Assembly: GCF_013347965.1 (NCBI RefSeq)
Contig: NZ_CP048810.1
Coordinates: 1,798,001 to 1,862,000 of the forward strand
Direction: 5' to 3'
DNA: 64,000 nucleotides
Source: Pseudomonas bijieensis
GTDB lineage: Bacteria > Pseudomonadota > Gammaproteobacteria > Pseudomonadales > Pseudomonadaceae
Shown here: positions 48,796-57,729 of the stretch, piece after piece
Numbering within the stretch: the first letter of the stretch is position 1
How the letters are laid out: every line of letters begins with the position of its first letter
Notes under the pieces: generated by a model
Told to the model about the DNA's origin: nothing
The model's input: the letters and a program-made list of their open reading frames with translations, nothing else
The model's database searches: none
Program-made: the position numbers and the translations under genes

Positions 48796-50434
48796 CGGGC
48801 AACAACCCGCACCCGGCCGTGCCCACGTCACCAGCCGTCGCTGGACGGTGTCGCTGGTATGGATCGTGCCGATCATCGCGGTGCTGGTAGGCATTTCCCT
48901 GGTGGTCCACAACTGGCTGCAGGAAGGCCCGACCATCACCATCACCTTCAAGACCGGCCAGGGCCTGACCGCCAACAAGACCCAGGTGAAATATCGCAAC
49001 GTGGTCATCGGACAGGTCACCGACGTGCAACTGAGCGATGACCAGAAGAACGTCACCGCCACGGTCAAGCTCGCCAAGACTGCCGACACCTTCACCCACG
49101 AGGATTCGGTGTTCTGGGTGGTGCGGCCAAGGATCGGGGCCGGTGGGATCTCGGGAATCGACACCCTGCTGTCAGGAGACTTCATCGGCGCCGACGCCGG
49201 TCAATCGAAAGTGCGCGCCAAATCCTTCACCGGCCTGGAGAACCCGCCTCCCATCACTTATGGCGAACCGGGCAAGCGCTTCACCCTGCACTCCCAGGAC
49301 CTCGGCTCGCTGGATATCGGCTCGCCGGTGTACCTGCGCAAGATCCCAGTGGGCCAAGTGGTGTCCTATGCCCTGGACGCCGAGGGCAAAGGCGTCGACA
49401 TCGACGTGTTCGTCAACGCGCCCAACGATGTCTACGTCACCGAAAACACCCGGTTCTGGAATGTCAGCGGCGTGGATGTGAACGTCGGAGCCAACGGCTT
49501 CGCGGTCAAGACCGAATCGCTCTCGGCGCTGCTGCTGGGCGGCATCGCGTTCCGGGCGCCGGAATACAGCCCCAACGACACCCCTGCCAGCGAAGACAAG
49601 ACATTCGAGCTGTTCGCCGACCAGCAGAGCGCCCTCGCCCCGCCCGATGGCAAGGCGCAGTACCTGGCCCTGCGGTTCGATCAGGCACTGCGCGGCTTGC
49701 GAGTCGGGGCGCCGGTGGAGTTCCTCGGCGTGGAAGTCGGCAGGGTGGTGGCAATCAATCTGGATTTCGATGAGAAACAGCGCAGCTTTCCGGTCAACGT
49801 CGGCGTGGTGATCTACCCGCAGCGCCTGGGCAAGGCCCATGAGAAGCTGCTCAAGAGCCTCAATCACAACCCGGACGACGAAGCCGCCGGCGCCCGCCTG
49901 ATCGGCAGCTTCGTCGAACGCGGCCTGCGCGCCCAGGCCCGCAGCGGCAACCTGTTGACCGGGCAGTTGTACATCTCGCTGGATTTCTACCCCAAGGCGG
50001 AAAAAGTCGCCTTCGACCCAAGCGCCCGCCCCGTGCGCATCCCGACCATCCCGGGCAGCCTCCAACAACTGCAGGAACAACTGCAGGCGATGATCGAGCG
50101 GATCAACAAACTGCCACTGGAGAGCATCGCCGGCAACCTGGATGGCAACCTGGTAGAGCTGCGCAAAGGCCTGGCCCAGTTCAACAGCAAGACCCTGCCG
50201 GGCGTACAAAGCACCTTGCAGGACGTGAGCAAGACCCTGCAATCGGCCAATTCGACCCTCGCCGAAGATTCGCCCCAGCGCGAACAACTGACCCAGACCC
50301 TGGACGACCTGGGGCGCATGTCGCGCTCGCTGCGCGAACTGTCGGACTACCTGAGCCGCCACCCCGAATCGCTGCTTCGCGGTCGTCCCAAGGACGCACC
50401 GGCACAGAACCTCACATTGCCGGTGAAAGAATGA
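48776..50434 (+). CDS. pqiB: MCE-domain lipid-transport protein PqiB
   Basis: This 552-aa periplasmic protein has one N-terminal membrane anchor (about residues 26-45, VSLVWIVPIIAVLVGISLVV) and three MCE domains. The domains begin near EGPTITITFKTGQGL, TYGEPGKRFTLHSQDLGSL and GKAQYLALRFDQALRGL, followed by a long helical tail (about 420-540). In E. coli PqiB makes a tunnel that bridges the envelope. It is in operon order pqiA-pqiA'-pqiB-pqiC. Confidence 0.94.
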   Translation: MKSQATDGQQPAPGRAHVTSRRWTVSLVWIVPIIAVLVGISLVVHNWLQEGPTITITFKTGQGLTANKTQVKYRNVVIGQVTDVQLSDDQKNVTATVKLAKTADTFTHEDSVFWVVRPRIGAGGISGIDTLLSGDFIGADAGQSKVRAKSFTGLENPPPITYGEPGKRFTLHSQDLGSLDIGSPVYLRKIPVGQVVSYALDAEGKGVDIDVFVNAPNDVYVTENTRFWNVSGVDVNVGANGFAVKTESLSALLLGGIAFRAPEYSPNDTPASEDKTFELFADQQSALAPPDGKAQYLALRFDQALRGLRVGAPVEFLGVEVGRVVAINLDFDEKQRSFPVNVGVVIYPQRLGKAHEKLLKSLNHNPDDEAAGARLIGSFVERGLRAQARSGNLLTGQLYISLDFYPKAEKVAFDPSARPVRIPTIPGSLQQLQEQLQAMIERINKLPLESIAGNLDGNLVELRKGLAQFNSKTLPGVQSTLQDVSKTLQSANSTLAEDSPQREQLTQTLDDLGRMSRSLRELSDYLSRHPESLLRGRPKDAPAQNLTLPVKE

Positions 50435-50451
50435 TCACAGGAGCCCGCCCC

Positions 50452-50988
50452 ATGCCGATGACGCTGAAACTCACCCTGGTTGCCGTGGCGTTGCTACTGG
50501 GCGCCTGCCGCAGCGATCCGATCCACTACCACACCCTGAGCCCGGCCCAACCGGCCGGCCAGTCGCGCTCCGGCGTGGACATCCAGATCGAACAGGTCAG
50601 CGTGCCGCCCCAGGTGGACCGCACCCAGATCGTCATACGCCAGGGCAACAGCGGGCTGGCGATCCTGGAAACGCAATGGTGGGGCGCCAGCCTGGCCGAT
50701 GAACTGCGCAGCAGCCTGGACGAACAACTGAGCAACCCCGGCGCGCCGAAAGCATTGCTGCGGGTGGACGTGCAACGCTTTGATTCGATCCCTGGCCGCT
50801 ATGCCCGCATGGATGTGCAATGGCGACTGCGCAACCCGGGCAACGACGCCCGCCCCCTCACCTGCCGCAGCAGCCTGCAGACGCCGACGGGCGCCAGTAT
50901 CGACGAGCTGGTGACGGCGCATCAGGAGAATGTCCGGCAATTTGTCGGCCTCGTCGAGCAGGCGGCCGCACGCAAGATGTGCCCTTGA
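50452..50988 (+). CDS. pqiC: PqiC-type outer-membrane lipoprotein
   Basis: This 178-aa lipoprotein has a signal peptide ending in LLLGACRSD, with the lipobox LGAC. It contains the transport-auxiliary fold common to PqiC/YmbA (RTQIVIRQGNSGLAILETQWWG). It anchors the PqiB tunnel to the outer membrane. ATG 50452 is preferred because aggag lies eight bases upstream; the ATG at 50431 overlaps the pqiB stop (ATGA) and would give a signal peptide seven residues longer. Confidence 0.9.
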   Translation: MPMTLKLTLVAVALLLGACRSDPIHYHTLSPAQPAGQSRSGVDIQIEQVSVPPQVDRTQIVIRQGNSGLAILETQWWGASLADELRSSLDEQLSNPGAPKALLRVDVQRFDSIPGRYARMDVQWRLRNPGNDARPLTCRSSLQTPTGASIDELVTAHQENVRQFVGLVEQAAARKMCP

Positions 50989-50989
50989 T

Positions 50990-51619
50990 TCACTCAGGCC
51001 AATGCAGCGACAGCACGGGCGCAACACGCGGATGGTGATCGATGCGCTCCAACAACTCGTAGAACGCTGGACGTGCGTTTAGCATCGCCGCCCGCGTATC
51101 TCTCCACTTCGTGATCACGGCCGCCAGGATATCCAGCGCCCCCGGTTCGGCACCGCTGAGAAAAGGTCGGGCCGGGAACTGGTCGGCAAACAGCGCCCAG
51201 TTGTGATACAGCCGTTGCTGCGTGCCGGATATCAAACGCTGCCGAGTCGCTTCGTCCGCATCCTCCAGCCAGCGTTGCGGAAAATCGATAATGCCGATGG
51301 GCGTGTAGCAATTGGCCGCGATGTAAACCAGGCCCCGTATGGCTTGCGCACGCTGGGCCGGATCTTGCGGAAGCAGCTTCGATGCGGGGAAGGTCAACCC
51401 GAGGTGGATCAGGATCGCCGCCGCCTCAGTCAGCACCGAGCCATCCGGCAACAGCAGGGTCGGCACCTGCTTCTGCGGGTTGAGTTTCTCAAGCTCTTTC
51501 GCTGCATCGCTGTCCTCGGTCGAATAGGCATCGACCCGCCGATAAGCCACCTTACAAAGACACAGGGCAACCTCCACCGCCGAGGAACCGGATTGCCTGT
51601 AACCGAATAACTGATACAT
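50990..51619 (-). CDS. Glutathione S-transferase
   Basis: This 209-aa GST has an N-terminal thioredoxin-like domain (residues 1-80: MYQLFGYRQSGSSAVEVALCL, QKQVPTLLLPDGSVLTEAAAIL with the cis-Pro and Glu/Ala-Ser-like GSH site). The helical C-terminal domain includes FLSGAEPGALDILAAVI. Start ATG 51619 follows a strong aggaggt. It converges on pqiC, with one base between the two stops. Substrate unknown. Confidence 0.92.
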   Translation of the reverse strand: MYQLFGYRQSGSSAVEVALCLCKVAYRRVDAYSTEDSDAAKELEKLNPQKQVPTLLLPDGSVLTEAAAILIHLGLTFPASKLLPQDPAQRAQAIRGLVYIAANCYTPIGIIDFPQRWLEDADEATRQRLISGTQQRLYHNWALFADQFPARPFLSGAEPGALDILAAVITKWRDTRAAMLNARPAFYELLERIDHHPRVAPVLSLHWPE

Positions 51620-51812
51620 GGACGCACCTCCTGCATAAGGGTTAGCCGGTAGAGCCTGGGAGCCTATCAGTGTTCCATCGAGCTGACCGGCAGTGGCCCA
51701 ACGAGCTATCACTGCCGTCGATGTTCACCATCATGTCAATGAAGTTCTCTTGATGATCGCCCGGGACAACAATGGCCCCACACAAACCTACTGCACCCCG
51801 GAGCACACCATC

Positions 51813-52325
51813 ATGAAACGCCAAGTCATCCTCAGCCTCGCTTTCTCTGTACTGGCCGCCAACGTATTTGCCGCCTCCTCGCAACCCGTCGTCGCTGAAG
51901 GCGGTTCTGATCGCCTGATCGAAAACCGCGTCGCTGAAGGCGGTGCCGATCGCCTGCTGGAACGTCGCGTCGCCGAAGGCGGTTCTGATCGCCTGATCGA
52001 AAACCGCGTTGCCGAAGGCGGGGCTGATCGTCTGCTGGAGCGTCGCGTCGCTGAAGGTGGCTCCGATCGCCTGATCGAAAACCGCGTCGCTGAAGGCGGT
52101 GCCGATCGTCTGCTGGAACGTCGCGTCGCCGAGGGTGGCTCTGATCGCCTGATCGAAAACCGCGTCGCTGAAGGCGGTGCCGATCGTCTGCTGGAACGTC
52201 GCGTCGCCGAAGGTGGCTCTGATCGCCTGATCGAAAACCGCGTCGCTGAAGGCGGTGCCGATCGTCTGCTGGAACGTCGCGTCGCCGAGGGTGGTTCTGA
52301 TCGCTTGATCGAAAACCGCGTATGA
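51813..52325 (+). CDS. Exported protein of eleven 13-residue tandem repeats
   Basis: This 170-aa protein has a signal peptide of about 21 residues (LSLAFSVLAANVFAASS). It is then made entirely of alternating units VAEGGSDRLIENR (six) and VAEGGADRLLERR (five). The mature protein has no cysteine, no aromatic residue and balanced charge, suggesting a helical or disordered chain. Start ATG 51813 has ggag about eight bases upstream. An intrinsic terminator follows the stop. It has no operon partner. I do not know its function; similar short Glu-Gly-Gly-x-Asp-Arg repeat proteins occur in other pseudomonads as far as I recall. Confidence 0.85.
   Translation: MKRQVILSLAFSVLAANVFAASSQPVVAEGGSDRLIENRVAEGGADRLLERRVAEGGSDRLIENRVAEGGADRLLERRVAEGGSDRLIENRVAEGGADRLLERRVAEGGSDRLIENRVAEGGADRLLERRVAEGGSDRLIENRVAEGGADRLLERRVAEGGSDRLIENRV
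51891..52319 (+). repeat. Eleven 39-bp tandem coding repeats (78-bp higher-order unit)
   Basis: Eleven contiguous 39-bp units alternate in two types, so the real period is 78 bp. Copies differ mostly at synonymous positions, which suggests repeated duplication with some drift. Confidence 0.93.
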
Positions 52326-52378
52326 GTTGTTCCGTCGTCACAACGTTCCAGATAGCGCCCGCCCCCACACCATCCCAG

Positions 52379-52408
52379 TAAAGCCCGGCCTTATCCGCCG
52401 GGCTTTTA
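52379..52408 (+). terminator. Intrinsic terminator after repeat protein
   Basis: taaagcccggc pairs with gccgggcttta around a short loop, with T on one side and A on the other, so it may act on both converging transcripts. Confidence 0.85.
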
Positions 52409-52424
52409 CTTGGCCTGCGTTTGG

Positions 52425-53519
52425 CTAACGCCCCGACGCCCGCGCCATGCACCGCTGATAACGCTCATCCACCCGCTTGGCGAACCACGCTGTGGTCAGC
52501 TTGCGCGTAATCTTCGGGCTCTTGAGCACGATCCCCGGCAGTACCGCCCGCGGCAACGCCTTGCCCTCGGCCCGCTCAGCCAGCTCGAACACACGCTTGT
52601 AGAGCTTGCTGTCCTCGAATGCCAGGCTGTCACCCTGCTCCAATTGATCGCGAATGGTCGGATTGCGCATCCCTAGCGACTTGCCCAACGTACGTACCGC
52701 CAATTCCGTGCTGCCTGGCATGATTGAATCATGGGCAACCAGATCGCCATCCAGCGCCAGGGAAATGCCCGACGCTACACTTACCGCATGCTGGAAAGCC
52801 GCGTTACGACTGGCGTACCACCCGGCATTGAAATCGGCAAAACGATACAACGGCTCGGTGTAGCTCACCGGATAGCCCAGCAAATGCGCGATACCGAAGT
52901 ACATCCCGCCACGACGGCTGAACACTTCGCGACGAATCGAGCCATCTACCGTATAGGGATAATTTCGCGCATTGGCCTGGGCAAAGGCGATGCTGACCTG
53001 CATTGGCCCACCCGTGTGCACCGGATTGAAACCGTCGAACAGTGTCTTGCCCAACGGCACCATGCCAATGAAGTCGTCGAAAATCTCGCTCAGTTCTTTC
53101 TCGCTACGCGCCGCGTTGAGCCGATCGCTGTAGCTTTTGCCGTTGGGCGAACGTACCTGGAGTGCACCACTGACCAACAGCTCCGGAACGTGCACCTTCG
53201 CCGCACGGCGGTTGATCTCCTGACGCGCGATCCTGCCCAGCCCCGGCACCGGCGGGTCGGCCTGGAACGTCGACTCCTGTTCGGTCACCGCCAGGACAGC
53301 ACAGATGTTCTGCGTGGTGGTCGGGATCTGCTGAGCCGCGAAAGCGACATAGATATCAGTCGCCCAGCCCTCGCGATCCACAGTCTTGGCCGGCAGCAAT
53401 CGCACAATCTGCGCCTTGACCTCGGCGGGCTGGCGCTCAGGCTCCTGGACCTGGCGGCTGCCGCAACCGGCAAGGGCCAGCAACGCGGCGACGCTGATCA
53501 TCAATCGATTGAGTTGCAT
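52425..53519 (-). CDS. DUF1615-family lipoprotein
   Basis: This 364-aa protein has a signal peptide and lipobox LAGCGSRQ. The mature region includes NICAVLAVTEQESTFQADP and DGFNPVHTGGPMQVSIAFA, giving a lysozyme-like appearance with a candidate Glu in EQESTF. It is known as DUF1615 in proteobacteria, and the function is not established. Start ATG 53519. Confidence 0.87.
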   Translation of the reverse strand: MQLNRLMISVAALLALAGCGSRQVQEPERQPAEVKAQIVRLLPAKTVDREGWATDIYVAFAAQQIPTTTQNICAVLAVTEQESTFQADPPVPGLGRIARQEINRRAAKVHVPELLVSGALQVRSPNGKSYSDRLNAARSEKELSEIFDDFIGMVPLGKTLFDGFNPVHTGGPMQVSIAFAQANARNYPYTVDGSIRREVFSRRGGMYFGIAHLLGYPVSYTEPLYRFADFNAGWYASRNAAFQHAVSVASGISLALDGDLVAHDSIMPGSTELAVRTLGKSLGMRNPTIRDQLEQGDSLAFEDSKLYKRVFELAERAEGKALPRAVLPGIVLKSPKITRKLTTAWFAKRVDERYQRCMARASGR

Positions 53520-53646
53520 GGTGCTCCATCAGGTCTGTTATTCCGGAGCAACCATACGATCAAAAGCGGGTACGGGCTATGTTCTATCGCGCAGAGCACC
53601 GAAATGGTCCTGGAAGGAAACCGGCTCGATAGCCCCAGAAACCCAA

Positions 53647-53737
53647 TGTGGGAGCGAGCCTGCTCGCGATGCCGACGGCACATTCACCATCGCCGCCAAC
53701 TGACCCACCGCTATCGCGAGCAGGCTCGCTCCCACAG
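53647..53737. repeat. REP doublet
   Basis: Inverted tgtgggagcgagcctgctcg arms in the gap before hemB. Confidence 0.88.
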
Positions 53738-53780
53738 GGGAATGGCGGTGAATATAAAACTTGCGTCCAATCAAAATCAG

Positions 53781-53872
53781 TGTGGGAGCCGAGCTTGCTC
53801 GCGATGACGGCGGCACATCCAACATCACCGAAGCTGACCCACCGCTATCGCGAGCAAGCTCAGCCCCCACAG
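53781..53872. repeat. REP doublet with compensated arms
   Basis: The left arm carries an extra c (gggagccgagc); the right arm (gctcagccccca) has changed differently. With the preceding doublet it fills the 53520-53930 gap. Confidence 0.82.
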
Positions 53873-53930
53873 GGATTGGGGTGAACGCCGGATGTGTGAA
53901 CACCCGCTCCCAGCGAAAATCCAGCGCTGA

Positions 53931-54905
53931 TCAGATCCCGCTCAGCGCCAGATCCATCGCGAAATAAGTGAAGATCAGGTCTGCCCCCGCGCGCTTGATC
54001 GCGCCGAGGCTTTCGCGCACCACGCGGGCTTCGTCGATGGCGCCGGCCTGGGCGGCGAACTTGATCATCGCGTATTCACCACTGACCTGGTAAGCCGACA
54101 GCGGCAGGTTCGAAGCCTGGCGAATGTCGCGGATGATATCGAGGTAGGCACCGGCCGGCTTGACCATCAGCGCATCGGCACCTTCCTGTTCATCGAGCAA
54201 GGATTCGCGCAGGGCTTCGCGGCGATTCATCGGGTTCATCTGGTAACTCTTGCGATCGCCTTTCAGGGCGCTGCCGCCGGCCTCGCGGAACGGACCATAG
54301 AGCGCCGAGGCGAACTTGGTGGAATAGGCCATGATCGCCGTCTGGCTGAAACCGGCTTCGTCCAAGGCCTTGCGAATGGCCTGGACCTGCCCGTCCATGG
54401 CCGCCGATGGCGCGATCACATCGGCACCGGCGCGGGCCGCCGCCACGGCTTGCTTGCCCAGGTTGACCAGGGTCCGGTCGTTGTCCACTTCGTGCCCGTG
54501 GAGGACGCCGCAATGACCATGATCGGTGTATTCGCAAAAGCAAGTGTCGGACATCACGATCATTTCCGGCACCGCGTCCTTGCAGATCCCGGCCATGCGC
54601 GACACCAGGCCGCGCTCGCTCCAGGTGTCGCTGCCGTCGTTGTCCAGGTGATGGGACACACCAAAGGTCATCACCGCCTTGATGCCGGCACGGGCATAGC
54701 GCTCGATCTCGCCGGCCAGCTTCGATTCAGGAATGCGTACCACCCCCGGCATGCTCTTGATCGGCACGAAGTCATCGATTTCTTCTTCGACGAAAATCGG
54801 CAGCACCAGGTCGTTCAACGTGAACTCGGATTCCTGGAACAGGCTGCGCAGGCTCGCATTGCGACGCAGGCGGCGTGGACGGGCTTCGGGGAACTGACTG
54901 GTCAT
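53931..54905 (-). CDS. hemB: Porphobilinogen synthase (ALA dehydratase), zinc-type
   Basis: This 324-aa enzyme condenses two 5-aminolevulinate into porphobilinogen for haem. The Schiff-base lysines are Lys197 ([14 protein letters not shown]) and Lys249 ([12 protein letters not shown]). A full zinc-site triad Cys122, Cys124, Cys132 is present in [15 protein letters not shown], matching E. coli HemB. The known P. aeruginosa HemB lacks these cysteines and uses Mg(II), so this is probably a second, zinc-using paralogue. Start ATG 54905 follows aggag. A 20-bp palindrome lies about 47 bp upstream. Confidence 0.96.
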   Translation of the reverse strand: MTSQFPEARPRRLRRNASLRSLFQESEFTLNDLVLPIFVEEEIDDFVPIKSMPGVVRIPESKLAGEIERYARAGIKAVMTFGVSHHLDNDGSDTWSERGLVSRMAGICKDAVPEMIVMSDTCFCEYTDHGHCGVLHGHEVDNDRTLVNLGKQAVAAARAGADVIAPSAAMDGQVQAIRKALDEAGFSQTAIMAYSTKFASALYGPFREAGGSALKGDRKSYQMNPMNRREALRESLLDEQEGADALMVKPAGAYLDIIRDIRQASNLPLSAYQVSGEYAMIKFAAQAGAIDEARVVRESLGAIKRAGADLIFTYFAMDLALSGI

Positions 54906-54951
54906 GGGACTCCTGGCAAATGGATGCTCGATCACAAGGGGGCACAGCTTA

Positions 54952-54971
54952 TGCCCTGGTCGACCAGGGCA
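54952..54971 (-). promoter_or_regulatory. 20-bp perfect palindrome upstream of hemB
   Basis: tgccctggtcgaccagggca is exactly self-complementary and lies 47 bp before the hemB ATG. It could be an operator. It does not look like the AT-rich Zur or Fur consensus. A cruciform or stem in the leader is the alternative. Confidence 0.5.
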
Positions 54972-55019
54972 CAAACGCCGGCAGGAAAACAGAGTGTTAC
55001 CGGCGCGGCAATAATCGCC

Positions 55020-55877
55020 TCACAAGGTCAGCGAGCCATTGATGCAAGTCACCACCGCGCCGCCAATCCAGATCTCCTCCCCTATTTGCTCGACATGAAT
55101 CCGCCCGGCCCGGCCCATGGTCAAGCCCTGGCTGACCACATAGGACGAAGGCGCCAGGCCCTTGTCCAGCATCCATTGCGCGAGCCCGGCGTTCAGGCTG
55201 CCGGTAGCAGGGTCCTCCGGCATGCCGTCACCGGCGATGAAGCCGCGCACTTCAAAGTGTGCCTCATCGCCATCCACGGCCCGATCCCAAGGTGCGATCA
55301 CGCCCACGGCCAGGTCGAGCAATTGAGGATAATCAGGCTTGAGCGTCAGGACCTGCTGGCGATCCTTGAGCATCAAGGCCAGCCAGCCAGCACCATTATC
55401 GACCCATTGCGCCTCGACAATCGCCTCGGCGGCGAGCCCCAGCGCCTTGCGCACCCGCTCCAGCAGGTCGGCCTCCAGCGGACCGGACTTGAGCAAGGGC
55501 GGTGCGAGGAATGCCAACCCACGATCGTTGCGGCGAATCCTGACCAGGCCAACGCCACACTCCTGCACGATCTCCTGCCCTTTCGGCACGCCTCCGGCTT
55601 CCAGCCAGGCGTGGCAACTGCCCAGGGTCGGATGCCCGGCAAACGGCAATTCGGTCGAGGTGGTGAAAATACGCACCCGGTAATCGGCCTGCGGGTGCTG
55701 CGGCGCCAACAGGAACGTGGTTTCGCTGAGGTTGGTCCAGTTGGCAAAAGCCGCCATGCGCGAATCACTGATCCCATCGGCCCCCAGCACCACCGCCAAC
55801 GGATTGCCCTTGAGGGGTACGTCGCTGAACACATCCAGTTGCTTGAAATCGAATCGGCGGGGCGGCGGGTTACTCAT
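55020..55877 (-). CDS. PhzF-family isomerase/epimerase-like protein
   Basis: This 285-aa protein of the PhzF/DAP-epimerase fold has two pseudo-symmetric halves. The conserved catalytic Glu is in NLSETTFLL; FTTSTELPFAGHPTLGS and EDPATGSLNAGLAQW complete the active-site signature. There are no other phenazine genes here, so a true PhzF role is unlikely and the substrate is unknown. Its ATG overlaps the stop of the GST gene upstream (ATGA at 55874-55877), indicating cotranslation. Confidence 0.93.
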   Translation of the reverse strand: MSNPPPRRFDFKQLDVFSDVPLKGNPLAVVLGADGISDSRMAAFANWTNLSETTFLLAPQHPQADYRVRIFTTSTELPFAGHPTLGSCHAWLEAGGVPKGQEIVQECGVGLVRIRRNDRGLAFLAPPLLKSGPLEADLLERVRKALGLAAEAIVEAQWVDNGAGWLALMLKDRQQVLTLKPDYPQLLDLAVGVIAPWDRAVDGDEAHFEVRGFIAGDGMPEDPATGSLNAGLAQWMLDKGLAPSSYVVSQGLTMGRAGRIHVEQIGEEIWIGGAVVTCINGSLTL

Positions 55878-56572
55878 TCCGGGATCTTCAATCCACGTGC
55901 CACAGCCGGTCGGGCCAGGAAACGCTCCAGCACCCGCGTCACATTGGGGAAGTTCTGGATACCGACCAGATCACCTGCCTCATAAAAACCGATCAAGTTG
56001 CGTACCCAGGGAAAGGTGGCGATATCGGCAATGGTGTAACGCTCGCCCATGATCCAGTCCCGCCCTTGCAGACGGCCATCGAGCACCTTGAGCAGGCGCT
56101 TGCTTTCCTCGACGTAGCGATCGCGCGGCCGCTTGTCTTCGTAGTCCTTGCCGGCGAACTTGTTGAAGAACCCCAACTGCCCGAACATCGGCCCGATCCC
56201 GCCCATCTGGAACATCAACCACTGGATCGTCTCGTAGCGCGCCGCCGATTCCTGGGCCAGCAGCTGTCCGCTCTTGTCCGCCAGATAAATCAGGATCGCC
56301 CCCGACTCGAACAACGCCAACGGTTGGTCCCCCGGCCCATGAGGGTCGAGAATCGCCGGGATCTTGTTGTTCGGGTTCAGGGAAAGGAACTCGGGCGACA
56401 GCTGATCGTTGCTGGCGAAGTCCACTTTGTGGGGCTCGTATGGCAGGCCGATCTCTTCCAGCATGATCGAGACCTTCACGCCGTTGGGGGTTGGCAGGGA
56501 GTAGAGCTGGAGCCACTCCGGGTATTGGGCGGGCCATTTCTGGCTGATGGGGAATGAGGTCAAGTCGGGCAT
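55874..56572 (-). CDS. Glutathione S-transferase (YfcG/YghU-like)
   Basis: This 232-aa GST begins about residue 20 with the thioredoxin fold, LQLYSLPTPNGVKVSIMLEEIGLPYE. Asn in PTPNGVK is the residue typical of disulfide-bond reductases such as YfcG. NPNNKIPAILDPHG and LFESGAILIYLADK form the GSH site, and the C-terminal domain has DWIMGERYTIADIATFPW. Start ATG 56572. It is coupled to the PhzF-like gene. Confidence 0.94.
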   Translation of the reverse strand: MPDLTSFPISQKWPAQYPEWLQLYSLPTPNGVKVSIMLEEIGLPYEPHKVDFASNDQLSPEFLSLNPNNKIPAILDPHGPGDQPLALFESGAILIYLADKSGQLLAQESAARYETIQWLMFQMGGIGPMFGQLGFFNKFAGKDYEDKRPRDRYVEESKRLLKVLDGRLQGRDWIMGERYTIADIATFPWVRNLIGFYEAGDLVGIQNFPNVTRVLERFLARPAVARGLKIPE

Positions 56573-56722
56573 GGGACAGGCTCGGCAATTAAGGAAAGGC
56601 CTGAGAATAATCCAAGATGTGCCAGACAGCACCAGCGCATCACGGGTTTCACACCGACCGTTCTTAATTCCGCAACATCCTGTCACTAAGATTCGACTGA
56701 CCTCCAAACAGGAGGCCTTACA

Positions 56723-56860
56723 GTGCACGGGATCAACCGAGATCGAACCAAAGGGCACGAAGAGACTCTGAGCAGTGCCCCTTTGGAACCGAAGCGGAGT
56801 AACGACACGGAAAAACACCCGAGGCCAACGCTTCCCGGTGCCCCAGGTTTGTCAGCCTGA
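56723..56860 (+). CDS. Possible small protein (45 aa)
   Basis: GTG 56723 is seven bases after a strong aggagg (56710-56715), the main support. The product is polar and basic with many Pro, Lys, Arg and Glu (TLSSAPLEPKRSNDTEKH), with no hydrophobic segment. It lies 28 bp before the histidine phosphatase gene in a 316-bp gap (56573-56888) and could be a leader peptide. No family is recognised. The opposite strand is also open here. Confidence 0.4.
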   Translation: MHGINRDRTKGHEETLSSAPLEPKRSNDTEKHPRPTLPGAPGLSA

Positions 56861-56888
56861 CTAGAGAGTTCAAAAGAACATTTATTCG

Positions 56889-57563
56889 ATGATGAACCCA
56901 CTGAATTTCGCCAGACGCTTCAAACGCCGTTCGTGGCTGTTGCTGCCGACGCTGCTTGTGACCTGTGGCCTGGTGCTGTCGCTGGAATCGAGCGTCAGTC
57001 GCGCCCAGCCAGTCGATGGCATCCAGACCCTGGTGTTCCTGCGCCACGCCGAGAAACCCGCCGGAGGCCTGGGTCAGCTCAACTGCCAGGGCCTTAACCG
57101 CGCCATCGACCTGGCGACCCTGCTGCCAGAAAAATTCGGCAAGGCCGACTACGTGTTCGCAGCCAACCCTACCCGCAATGTCGAAGAGGGTGAGCTGGAC
57201 AATTCCTATAGCTATATTCGCCCGCTGATGACCATCAGCCCCAGTGCCATCAAGCTCGGGTTGCCGGTGAACATCAATTTTTCGGCCAACGATACCGGCG
57301 ACCTGGCGGACGAATTGCTGCATGACAAGTACCACAACTCGACCATCTATACCGCATGGTCCCATGGCTACTTGCCGGAGCTGATCAACAAGGTTGCCGG
57401 CGAGGCCGTGGGCAAGAAGCAGACCATTACCGATGACTGGGCATCCGGCGATTATGATTCGCTGTATGTGCTGACCCTGACCTGGCACAACGGCAAGGCC
57501 AGCCTCACCAGCCAGAGCTACAAGCAAGGCTTGGACAACGGCCAGGAAGCCTGCCCGACTTGA
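56889..57563 (+). CDS. Histidine phosphatase superfamily protein, exported
   Basis: This 224-aa protein has a membrane-spanning or signal segment at about residues 15-40 (WLLLPTLLVTCGLVLSL). The phosphatase RHG-type motif is TLVFLRHAEKPAGG, with the phosphorylatable His. A second His is in TAWSHGYLPEL, about 110 residues later. It is probably periplasmic. The TEKPAGGLGQL-like variant places it with uncharacterised bacterial members. Start ATG 56889. Confidence 0.85.
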   Translation: MMNPLNFARRFKRRSWLLLPTLLVTCGLVLSLESSVSRAQPVDGIQTLVFLRHAEKPAGGLGQLNCQGLNRAIDLATLLPEKFGKADYVFAANPTRNVEEGELDNSYSYIRPLMTISPSAIKLGLPVNINFSANDTGDLADELLHDKYHNSTIYTAWSHGYLPELINKVAGEAVGKKQTITDDWASGDYDSLYVLTLTWHNGKASLTSQSYKQGLDNGQEACPT

Positions 57564-57579
57564 CCAAAAAGCCCCCCCC

Positions 57580-57668
57580 TGTGGGAGCGAGCCTGCTCGC
57601 GATAGCGTTGGCCCCATTGGCATTGATGTGACTGATGCACCGCTATCGCGAGCAGGCTCGCTCCCACC
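57580..57668. repeat. REP doublet
   Basis: Inverted tgtgggagcgagcctgctcg arms between the converging histidine phosphatase and selU genes, preceded by a run of C. Confidence 0.88.
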
Positions 57669-57729
57669 GGGTTAGTATTTTCCAATCATGAGCCCGAACT
57701 TGCGAGTTCACCCTCCCCGAACCGCCCGC

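Noticed and set aside
51891..52319. Possible CRISPR array
   Set aside because: Units are contiguous, with no unique spacers, and are in frame within a coding sequence.
51832..52452. 206-codon antisense frame through the 39-bp repeats
   Set aside because: A repeat whose length is a multiple of three keeps every frame open; only the sense frame has a signal peptide and ribosome site.
53577..53903. Small frames over the REP cluster before hemB
   Set aside because: They encode the typical nonsense peptides of REP arms (for example GASLLAIA).
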